Positions 1-6,554 of a DNA stretch of 6,657 nt are shown in pieces. The translations under genes were made by a program, and so were the position numbers. The notes below the pieces were generated by a model. That model worked only from the letters and a program-made list of their open reading frames with translations, did no database searches and was not told the DNA's origin. Position 1 is the stretch's first letter. Every line of letters starts with the position of its first letter. The DNA is from Nitrosomonadaceae bacterium (GTDB taxonomy: Bacteria; Pseudomonadota; Gammaproteobacteria; Burkholderiales; Usitatibacteraceae): NCBI GenBank assembly GCA_021300055.1, contig JAJTHU010000129.1:1-6657 (forward strand), read 5' to 3'.

Positions 1-291
1 TGGACTGTTGGGAACCTTCCCGCAGGCTTCAAGAAAGTAACGGAGCTCATACGCAATATGGCGGGGCGCAAGGAGCCAGTGGCACATCTTGTTTTCTCAG
101 ATGGGCTCCTCCATATCTCGGTATTCGTTGAGCAAGCGGCTGCACCCGTTCAGCCGACACTGCGAGCGTCAGAAGATCAACCAATCAGCGTAGCCATCCG
201 CCCAGTCGCCGACTATCAAGTGACGGTACTGGGTGAAGTTCCAGCCACGACCGTGCAGGTAATCGCTGATGGCGTCACAAAGAGACGTTGA
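1..291 (+). CDS. rseB: RseB/MucB, sigma-E regulatory protein (C-terminal part, 5' truncated by window)
   Basis: The frame is open from base 1 and stops at TGA 289-291, giving the last 96 residues of a protein whose family is usually a little over 300 residues. Visible landmarks of the RseB C-terminal domain are LPAGF (residues 6-10 of the fragment), VAHLVFSDGLLHISVFVEQ in the middle, and YQVTVLGEVPATTV close to the end. Known for the family: RseB is a periplasmic protein that binds the anti-sigma factor RseA/MucA, shields it from DegS-type cleavage and senses mislocalised lipoproteins or lipopolysaccharide, so it restrains sigma E. The neighbour degP/mucD fits the rpoE-rseA-rseB-degP cluster of beta- and gammaproteobacteria; the rpoE and rseA genes would lie upstream, outside the window. 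The ATG at 58 is internal to the domain and not a start. Confidence 0.9.
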   Translation, partial: WTVGNLPAGFKKVTELIRNMAGRKEPVAHLVFSDGLLHISVFVEQAAAPVQPTLRASEDQPISVAIRPVADYQVTVLGEVPATTVQVIADGVTKRR

Positions 292-344
292 TTGCGGCGC
301 AGAATGCGTAGTTGCCACCGCCTTGATGCTCGAGTAGCAGACTA

Positions 345-368
345 AATCGCCGGGGAAACCCGGCGATT
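345..368 (+). other. Perfect 10-bp stem-loop with GAAA tetraloop in the rseB-degP gap
   Basis: Bases 345-354 (AATCGCCGGG) pair without mismatch with 359-368 (CCCGGCGATT) around the loop GAAA at 355-358, a GNRA-type tetraloop. The hairpin starts 53 bases after the rseB stop and ends 19 bases before the degP ATG, just ahead of its purine-rich ribosome binding site. No run of T follows on the + strand, and none of note on the - strand, so it is not a standard intrinsic terminator. It may be an mRNA-stability or processing element between the two cistrons, or a weak terminator. The pairing is seen directly; the role is inferred. The rest of the gap (292-344) shows no clear promoter. Confidence 0.65.
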
Positions 369-374
369 CAACTT

Positions 375-382
375 GAAAGAAG
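375..382 (+). promoter_or_regulatory. Ribosome binding site that fixes the degP start
   Basis: The purine run GAAAGAAG ends 5 bases before ATG 388. The in-frame TTG at 373 is the only earlier start option, but this purine run overlaps it, so ATG 388 is the better start. Confidence 0.55.
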
Positions 383-387
383 AAAAT

Positions 388-1911
388 ATGTCAAAACGTT
401 ACCGTTCTCTGCAAATGCTTGGTATCGCTGCAGTACTGGCGATCGGCATCCTTTTTCTTGCAGCGCCTCACCGGATCGCCGATGCCCAAACCTCCCGAGC
501 GGCCTTGCCGGACTTCTCCGAGCTCGTTGAGAGCCAAGGGCCAGCCGTGGTCAACGTCAGCACCAAGGCCCGTCCGCGCGGCATGCAGGGTGTTAGTCCC
601 GAAGACCAGGAACAGTATTTCGAATTTTTCCGGCGCTTCTTGCCGCCGGAAATGCAGCCGCCAACTCCGCGCACAAATCCGCAAAATCCGCGCCGCGCGC
701 CGCGCGAGCGCGCCCCAAACAATGAGGCCCCGCTCCGTGACTTGGGTCAGGGCTCTGGTTTCATCATCAGCGGCGATGGCTTCATCGTCACCAACGCGCA
801 CGTCGTCGCGAATGCTGAAGAAGTGACTGTCACGCTGACCGACAAGCGCGAATTCAAGGCGCGTGTGGTCGGTACCGACGCGCGCACCGATGTGGCGGTG
901 TTGAAGGTAGAAGCAACGGGACTGCCGAAGGTAACAGTTGGCAACTCGGACCGTCTGAAGGTGGGCGAATGGGTGTTGGCGATTGGCTCGCCGTTCGGCT
1001 TTGAGAACACCGTGACTGCGGGCATTGTGAGCGCGAAATCCCGCGAAACCGGCGATTTCGTACCCTTCATCCAGACCGATGCGGCGGTCAATCCCGGTAA
1101 CTCCGGTGGTCCGCTGTTCAACACGCGTGGCGAAGTCATCGGTGTGAACTCACAGATCTTCAGCGGCACCGGCGGCTACCTCGGCATCTCCTTTGCCATC
1201 CCCGCGAACATCGTGATGGACGTCGCCAATCAAATCATGAAGAACGGCCGCGTTCAGCGTGGCCGTATCGCCATCGAGCTGGAAGGTGAGCCGATTTCTG
1301 AAGAGCTCGCTGAGTCGCTTGGTTTGCCCAAGAAAGATCCGGGCGTGATGATCCGCAACGTCGAAAAGGACGGCCCAGCCGACAAGGCGGGAATCAAGGC
1401 TAAGGACGTGATCCAGAAAATCAATGGCAAGGCTGTGAAGGTCGTGCCGGATGTGACGCGCTCGATCTCCTCGATGACCCCGGGCAGCAAGGTCACGATC
1501 ACCGTGTGGCGTGCTGGCAAGGTTCAGGACATCGTTGTCACCGTTGCTGAGGCGCCTGCCGATCAGCGTCCACCATCCCGTGTCGGCCCCAACGCGCCGA
1601 AGTCAGAGAAAGAAGCGCCTTCAATGAAGCCGAATCGTCTTGGCCTGATCGTTGAAGAGGTCGATGAGGACGATAAGCGCGGCATGGGTATCACGCACGG
1701 CGTGATCGTCACGGATGTATCAGGCCCCGCCGCGCGCGTTGGTCTGCGTCCGGGCGATGCGATCCTCTCGCTCAACACGACGGAAGTGAAGTCGCCAGCG
1801 CAGTTCAACGAGTTGGTCGCAAAGCTTGACGACAAGAAGCCGGTCGCGTTGCTGGTGAAGCGTGATGAGTCGCCGGCTCGCTACGTAACCATGCGTCCAG
1901 AGGCGAAATAG
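388..1911 (+). CDS. degP: DegP/HtrA (MucD-type) periplasmic serine protease
   Basis: Protein of 507 residues, a usual length for MucD-type HtrA. It degrades or holds misfolded envelope proteins in the periplasm. An N-terminal signal peptide is visible: basic start (KRYR), hydrophobic core at about 11-26 and a likely cut after ADA (31-33). The trypsin-like domain carries the complete triad: His138 in TNAHVV, Asp168 in DARTDVAVLKV and Ser239 in NPGNSGGPL. Between the first strands and the core, residues 62-119 form a long proline/arginine-rich loop that includes FEFFRRFLPP, the position of the regulatory LA loop. PDZ1 covers about 292-387 and PDZ2 about 416-500, joined by a polar linker. Start ATG 388 is chosen for its purine-rich ribosome binding site. 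It follows rseB, which suggests sigma-E control, though no sigma-E promoter is visible in the gap. The family and catalytic state are clear; DegP, DegQ and MucD names overlap. Confidence 0.95.
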   Translation: MSKRYRSLQMLGIAAVLAIGILFLAAPHRIADAQTSRAALPDFSELVESQGPAVVNVSTKARPRGMQGVSPEDQEQYFEFFRRFLPPEMQPPTPRTNPQNPRRAPRERAPNNEAPLRDLGQGSGFIISGDGFIVTNAHVVANAEEVTVTLTDKREFKARVVGTDARTDVAVLKVEATGLPKVTVGNSDRLKVGEWVLAIGSPFGFENTVTAGIVSAKSRETGDFVPFIQTDAAVNPGNSGGPLFNTRGEVIGVNSQIFSGTGGYLGISFAIPANIVMDVANQIMKNGRVQRGRIAIELEGEPISEELAESLGLPKKDPGVMIRNVEKDGPADKAGIKAKDVIQKINGKAVKVVPDVTRSISSMTPGSKVTITVWRAGKVQDIVVTVAEAPADQRPPSRVGPNAPKSEKEAPSMKPNRLGLIVEEVDEDDKRGMGITHGVIVTDVSGPAARVGLRPGDAILSLNTTEVKSPAQFNELVAKLDDKKPVALLVKRDESPARYVTMRPEAK

Positions 1912-1940
1912 TGTCGAAGCAGCCTCGCTGCGCCCCATGA
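1911..1940 (+). other. Possible 9-codon leader frame bridging degP and the glutaredoxin-like gene
   Basis: GTG 1911-1913 shares its G with the degP stop (TAG 1909-1911), reads VSKQPRCAP and ends at TGA 1938-1940, which overlaps the next ATG (1937-1939) as ATGA. AGAGG at 1899-1903 stands 7 bases before the GTG, a good ribosome binding distance, whereas the ATG at 1937 has no purine-rich site of its own. The same stretch can fold as GCAGC (1919-1923), loop CTC, GCTGC (1927-1931). It could pass ribosomes from degP to the next gene. Such a short frame can easily arise by chance. Confidence 0.2.
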
Positions 1941-2200
1941 GCAATTCGATTCAACTTACGCTCATCGGGCGCAGCTACTGCCACTTATGCGATGACCTCC
2001 GAGCCGCCCTCGTCGCGGCGGCGCAAGCCGATGGCGTCGTTATTGAACTGAGCGAAATCGACGTGGATGAGCGTCCCGAACTCGAGGAGGAGTACGGGAT
2101 GCTTGTGCCCGTCCTGCTCAGGGGTGGATTGCCCGACGGGGTGGAGATTTGCCATTACCACTTCGACCCGAGCGCGTGGCGTCGCGCGATTGCCGCCTAG
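1937..2200 (+). CDS. Glutaredoxin family (DUF836-type) thioredoxin-fold protein
   Basis: Small protein of 87 residues with no signal peptide, so cytoplasmic. It begins with a beta strand (IQLTLIGRS) leading into a redox motif Cys15-His-Leu-Cys18 at the start of a helix. An acidic second strand (IELSEIDVDERPELEEEYG) follows, then Val57-Pro58, the expected cis-proline site facing the CXXC of thioredoxin folds. This layout matches short glutaredoxin-like proteins of the DUF836 group, of about 80-100 residues. The likely role is thiol-disulfide exchange, but the substrate is unknown. A third cysteine (Cys72) lies near the end. Start ATG 1937 is 25 bases after the degP stop and lacks a clear ribosome binding site, so coupling to degP translation is plausible. 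From memory, a gene of this type often sits between degP/mucD and lepA in betaproteobacteria. Confidence 0.85.
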   Translation: MSNSIQLTLIGRSYCHLCDDLRAALVAAAQADGVVIELSEIDVDERPELEEEYGMLVPVLLRGGLPDGVEICHYHFDPSAWRRAIAA

Positions 2201-2272
2201 ACGCCAGCGTAGTCGGCGCGCATGTCATCTGAGTAGACGGACGGCTACGAAGGGCAGGTGCGCGGTTTGGGC

Positions 2273-2278
2273 TAAAAT
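2273..2278 (+). promoter_or_regulatory. Candidate sigma-70 -10 box (TAAAAT)
   Basis: TAAAAT in the context GCTAAAATAGC differs from TATAAT at one position and lies 73 bases after the glutaredoxin stop. It would place a transcription start near 2284-2286. At 16-18 bases spacing I see no TTGACA-like -35 (AAGGGC at 17), and there is no TG extension, so the call rests on the -10 and on the terminator-bounded structured segment that follows. Confidence 0.35.
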
Positions 2279-2283
2279 AGCAA

Positions 2284-2433
2284 GTTGTCCAAGCCAAACG
2301 CTGGCCGAGTACGTTTCGGGTACGCTAGATCGGCCCGATGCCTTGGGCGCAATTTACGTCCGCGTCCGGGTTTCCAGCGTTTTCACGCTATTTGTTGCAC
2401 AACACCAAGGGCACCATCGGTGCCCTTGTTTTT
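2284..2433 (+). ncRNA. Candidate structured small RNA or attenuated lepA leader
   Basis: The 283-base gap between the glutaredoxin gene and lepA holds no convincing protein gene. A candidate transcript of about 150 nt begins just after the TAAAAT box and ends in a strong intrinsic terminator. Inside it, AAACGCTGG (2296-2304) is perfectly complementary to CCAGCGTTT (2374-2382), a 9-bp helix enclosing 69 bases. Outside it, GTTGT (2284-2288) can pair with ACAAC (2399-2403), closing the molecule just before the terminator hairpin. The enclosed part offers small hairpins, for example GGGCGC (2345-2350) with GCGTCC (2362-2367, one G-U). It does not look like a tRNA or SRP RNA, and I do not recognise the 6S consensus. 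The pairings are seen; transcription and function are inferred. The alternative is a lepA leader with conditional termination, or simply the end of the degP transcript. Confidence 0.35.
2406..2433 (+). terminator. Intrinsic (Rho-independent) terminator upstream of lepA
   Basis: CAAGGGCACC (2406-2415) pairs perfectly with GGTGCCCTTG (2419-2428) around the 3-base loop ATC, and TTTTT follows at 2429-2433. This is a 10-bp GC-rich stem with a U tract, the classic form. It lies 205 bases after the glutaredoxin stop and 50 bases before the lepA ATG. It separates the rseB-degP-glutaredoxin transcript, or a small RNA made in the gap, from lepA. The minus strand has only a short A/T context (GTTG) after the stem, so + strand action is more likely. 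Confidence 0.85.
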
Positions 2434-2483
2434 GCGAATTGCTTATTTGCAACTTCGCGCCCTTGCACACTCGTCGCCCATTC

Positions 2484-4277
<1,794 letters not shown>

Positions 4278-4294
4278 TTGGCTTACTGAAGGCT

Positions 4295-4321
4295 GCGGTG
4301 CGTCGGTCGTTCGTGCACCGC
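4295..4321 (+). other. Stem-loop just downstream of lepA
   Basis: GCGGTGC (4295-4301) pairs perfectly with GCACCGC (4315-4321), and G4302-T4314 and T4303-G4313 can add two wobble pairs, leaving a 9-base loop. It lies 17 bases after the lepA stop. The following sequence (TCGTGTTCATTTG) has only scattered T, so at best it is a weak terminator; an mRNA 3'-protection or attenuation role is equally possible. Confidence 0.4.
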
Positions 4322-4364
4322 TCGTGTTCATTTGTCGTCGCGATTGGGGTTTTGTCTCGCCGCG

Positions 4365-4400
4365 GGTGCATTGTCGGCGCAGGTTTGCACAATAAGCACC
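4365..4400 (+). other. Imperfect stem-loop in the lepB 5' region
   Basis: GGTGCATTGT (4365-4374) can pair with ACAAT (4389-4393) and GCACC (4396-4400), a 10-bp stem interrupted by a 2-base bulge (AA, 4394-4395) with a 14-base loop. It ends 13 bases before the lepB ribosome binding site. A moderately T-rich stretch (GTGTTAATTTTC) follows, so it could act as a weak terminator or as a translational control element for lepB. Confidence 0.4.
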
Positions 4401-4413
4401 GGTGTTAATTTTC

Positions 4414-4418
4414 GAAGG
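4414..4418 (+). promoter_or_regulatory. Ribosome binding site that fixes the lepB start
   Basis: GAAGG stands 7 bases before ATG 4426. An in-frame GTG at 4402 lies upstream of this site and has no such site of its own, so ATG 4426 is the better start. Confidence 0.65.
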
Positions 4419-4425
4419 TTCAAAG

Positions 4426-5439
4426 ATGAATTGGGAAATGGTAGCGTGGGTGGCAATAGCCGGAAGTTTGTTGGTGATCATCGCCAGCTTCTTTTTTTCC
4501 GCGAAGGCTGACGCCGTGTCGGCTGGCGGCACGCCACTCGCAGACGGTGAGTCAGCCTCGACAATGCATACCCTGTTAGAGATTGCTTGGCCGCTGCTGT
4601 TTATCGTTTCGCTCGGCATGCTCACCTTCAAGGAAGTTATGGGCTTTGCTGCGGTTCTGTTGACTGCCACCACGATTACTGGCGCGATTTGGCTGGTTGA
4701 CCATCTGCTGCTGCGCAAACGCCGTCAAAGCGGCACGCGCGAACCGGTGTTGGTCGAGATGGCCAAGAGTTTCTTTCCGGTCATTCTCATCGTCTTTCTG
4801 CTGCGGTCCTTCTTGTACGAGCCGTTCAAGATTCCATCGGGCTCAATGGTGCCTACACTCTTGGTCGGCGACTTCATCCTCGTGAACAAGTTCACCTATG
4901 GCGTGCGTCTGCCTGTCATCAATAAGAAAATTGCTGATGTGAATTTGCCTCAGCGCGGTGACGTGATGGTGTTTCGCTATCCCGAGGACATGAACAAGGA
5001 TTTCATCAAGCGTGTCGTCGGTATTCCAGGGGATACCATCGCCTACAAGAACAAACGTCTGTGGGTTAACGGTCAGGCCGTCACGACGACGGCGACGGGC
5101 ACCTATACCGATACTGAGTCAGGCGCGGTGCGCTTCTTTGAAACCTACACCGAGCAATTGGGTGACCGTGCGCACGCGATGATGGTCGATCCGCAGTACC
5201 CGTCTCTGGACTTGGCGCGGGTCAAGCAGTTTCCGAACCGTTCCAATTGCACTTACAATGACGAAGGCATGACCTGCAAAGTGCCCGCCGGCAATTACCT
5301 CATGATGGGCGACAGCCGCGATAACAGCGAGGACGGTCGGTACTGGGGGTTCGTGCCCGAGGAGAACATCGTTGGCAAAGCGGTTCTCGTGTGGATGAAC
5401 TTCTCCCACTTGGGTCGCGTCGGTACATCCATTAAGTAA
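4426..5439 (+). CDS. lepB: Signal peptidase I (leader peptidase)
   Basis: Inner-membrane serine protease of 337 residues that removes signal peptides from exported proteins on the periplasmic side. Catalytic Ser140 is in IPSGSMVPTL, and the general-base Lys195 is in DFIKRVVGIPGD. The conserved GDSRDNSEDGRYWGFVP begins at Gly295. Four hydrophobic segments are seen, at about 5-24, 50-66, 72-95 and 116-131. The last two, separated by the basic RKRR (97-100), match the usual two-segment anchor. The first two form an extension of about 70 residues with a polar, acidic stretch between them (25-49). Two extra segments preserve the topology that puts the catalytic domain in the periplasm. Start ATG 4426 has a good ribosome binding site. 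The insert at about 226-285, with Cys in SNCTYNDEGMTCK, resembles the cysteine-containing region of Gram-negative LepB. DUF4845 follows after 20 bases. Confidence 0.96.
   Translation: MNWEMVAWVAIAGSLLVIIASFFFSAKADAVSAGGTPLADGESASTMHTLLEIAWPLLFIVSLGMLTFKEVMGFAAVLLTATTITGAIWLVDHLLLRKRRQSGTREPVLVEMAKSFFPVILIVFLLRSFLYEPFKIPSGSMVPTLLVGDFILVNKFTYGVRLPVINKKIADVNLPQRGDVMVFRYPEDMNKDFIKRVVGIPGDTIAYKNKRLWVNGQAVTTTATGTYTDTESGAVRFFETYTEQLGDRAHAMMVDPQYPSLDLARVKQFPNRSNCTYNDEGMTCKVPAGNYLMMGDSRDNSEDGRYWGFVPEENIVGKAVLVWMNFSHLGRVGTSIK
4630..4641 (+). promoter_or_regulatory. Possible internal start site within lepB
   Basis: AAGGAAG (4630-4636) precedes an in-frame ATG at 4639-4641 (Met72). Initiation there would give a 266-residue LepB with the usual two membrane segments. 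The spacing is short (4 bases from GGA, 2 from the end of the purine run), and the site overlaps coding sequence, so it may be accidental. Confidence 0.2.
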
Positions 5440-5449
5440 CGCCCTGAAC

Positions 5450-5453
5450 GAGG
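5450..5453 (+). promoter_or_regulatory. Ribosome binding site of the DUF4845 gene
   Basis: GAGG lies 6 bases before ATG 5460, inside the 20-base gap after lepB, and supports that start. Confidence 0.5.
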
Positions 5454-5459
5454 TAACTC

Positions 5460-5864
5460 ATGGTTTCCAACAAGGCACTCTCTGCTCCCCGCCGCGCGTT
5501 TAAGAACCGCCAGTACGGGATTGGTTTCGTGACGCTCGCGCTGTACTTCATCGTCGGTGCGGTTATCGTGCTCGGCTTTCTGAAAATCGTTCCCCACTAT
5601 ATTGAGTACTTCTCGGTCAAGAAGGTGATCGCCGCGATGGCGACGAGCGAGGAAGTAAAATCGGGCACCGTCGCGGAAATTCGTAACAGCTTCGACCGCC
5701 GCCGCGTCATCGACAATATCCAGGCCATCAAGGCTACTGACCTTGAAATCAGCAAAGAAAACAACGATACAGTGGTTACCGCGACCTGGCAGGCCAACGT
5801 GCCGCTGTTCACCGGCTGGACCTTATCGATCGACTTCACGGTCAGTACTGCGGACAAGTCCTAG
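5460..5864 (+). CDS. DUF4845 domain single-pass membrane protein of unknown function
   Basis: Protein of 134 residues. A basic N-terminus (RR at 11-12, K15, R17) is followed by one membrane segment at about 20-41 (GIGFVTLALYFIVGAVIVLGFL), so the positive-inside rule puts the tail in the periplasm. Right after it come the family-like features KIVPHYIEYFSVKKV, then TVAEIRNSFDRR and a domain of alternating polar strands ending in WTLSIDFTV. These and the position between lepB and rnc match DUF4845, which I know as a conserved proteobacterial family without an assigned role. The start has a GAGG site and lies 20 bases after lepB; rnc starts 3 bases after its stop. The tight packing suggests cotranscription and perhaps a role linked to the membrane or LepB, but that is inference. 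No catalytic motif or cysteine is visible. Confidence 0.85.
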   Translation: MVSNKALSAPRRAFKNRQYGIGFVTLALYFIVGAVIVLGFLKIVPHYIEYFSVKKVIAAMATSEEVKSGTVAEIRNSFDRRRVIDNIQAIKATDLEISKENNDTVVTATWQANVPLFTGWTLSIDFTVSTADKS

Positions 5865-5867
5865 TCA

Positions 5868-6554
5868 ATGTCCTTTGCGGCGTCAGAGCTCGAGTCGCGT
5901 ATCGGCTATACGTTCCGAGACGCCTCCCTGCTTAAGCAAGCGTTGACGCATCGCAGCTTCGGGGTGCCGCATAACGAGCGCCTCGAGTTTCTTGGCGACG
6001 CAATGCTCAACCTCGCGGTCGCGCGCATGGCTTACGTTAAGTTTGCCGACATGCCCGAAGGTGATTTGAGCCGGGTACGTGCCAATCTGGTGAACCAAAC
6101 CAGTCTCGCTTCGGTTGCGCAAGCGCTCGATATCGGCACACTGCTGCGCCTCGGCGAAGGCGAAGTCAAGACGGGCGGCGCAGCGCGCGCTTCGATACTT
6201 GCGGATGCCGTCGAGTCGCTCATCGGCGCCGTGTTACTCGACGGCGGCGAAGCCGCCGCATTGGCAGTCGTGCAACAACTCTTTGCCGACAAGCTCGACC
6301 AGCCCTTGTCACAAGGGTTGCAGAAAGATGCCAAGACCGCTTTACAAGAGTGGCTGCAAGCGCGCAAGTATGCACTGCCACAGTACATGGTCAAGCGCAT
6401 CGAAGGTGCCGCGCATCAGCAAACCTTTTTCGTTGAAGCAATTACCGAACGTCCTGCGTTCAAGGCTGAAGGGCAGGGAAGCACACGTCGGATAGCCGAG
6501 CAGGACGCCGCGCACAAAATCCTGCTGCGCTTGGCTGAGCGGGGCCAACAATGA
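5868..6554 (+). CDS. rnc: Ribonuclease III
   Basis: Protein of 228 residues, a normal length for bacterial RNase III. This cytoplasmic endonuclease cuts double-stranded RNA, processes the 30S rRNA precursor and controls some mRNAs. The signature NERLEFLGDA occupies 36-45 and supplies metal-binding Glu37, Glu40 and Asp44; Asp113 and Glu116 lie in LADAVESLIGA, so the active site is complete. The double-stranded RNA binding domain covers about 155-224 (DAKTALQEWLQ near its start, STRRIAEQDAAHKILL near its end). ATG 5868 is 3 bases after the DUF4845 stop with only a weak ribosome binding site, which suggests translational coupling. Its TGA (6552-6554) overlaps the era ATG as ATGA. With so short a gap there is no room for an rnc-proximal leader like the self-cleaved one of E. 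coli. Confidence 0.97.
   Translation: MSFAASELESRIGYTFRDASLLKQALTHRSFGVPHNERLEFLGDAMLNLAVARMAYVKFADMPEGDLSRVRANLVNQTSLASVAQALDIGTLLRLGEGEVKTGGAARASILADAVESLIGAVLLDGGEAAALAVVQQLFADKLDQPLSQGLQKDAKTALQEWLQARKYALPQYMVKRIEGAAHQQTFFVEAITERPAFKAEGQGSTRRIAEQDAAHKILLRLAERGQQ

Noticed and set aside
312..348. TTGCCA or TTGATG with TAGCAG or TAAATC as a degP promoter
   Set aside because: TTGCCA-TAGCAG has good spacing but a poor -10; TTGATG-TAAATC has only 14 bases between. No sigma-E-type GAACTT/TCTGA pair was seen either.
373..387. TTG start for degP, five codons upstream of ATG 388
   Set aside because: It overlaps the purine-rich ribosome binding site, and the signal peptide begins naturally at MSKRYR.
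391..801. Open frames on both strands within the 5' half of degP
   Set aside because: They are shadows of degP caused by GC-rich codon use; the degP frame with its catalytic motifs is unambiguous.
2067..2483. In-frame upstream extension of lepA (139 extra residues, overlapping the glutaredoxin gene)
   Set aside because: The frame is open by chance. LepA homologues begin a few residues before NFSIIAHIDHGKST, the extension has no domain-like pattern, and it would run through the terminator.
4397..4404. Palindrome CACCGGTG before lepB as a terminator or operator
   Set aside because: With no loop it cannot form a good RNA hairpin, and an 8-base palindrome alone is weak evidence for an operator.
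4385..4411. TTGCAC / TAATTT as a lepB promoter
   Set aside because: The spacing is only 15 bases and the -10 would lie almost on the ribosome binding site.
4402..4425. GTG start for lepB, eight codons upstream
   Set aside because: The good ribosome binding site GAAGG lies inside this stretch and serves ATG 4426.
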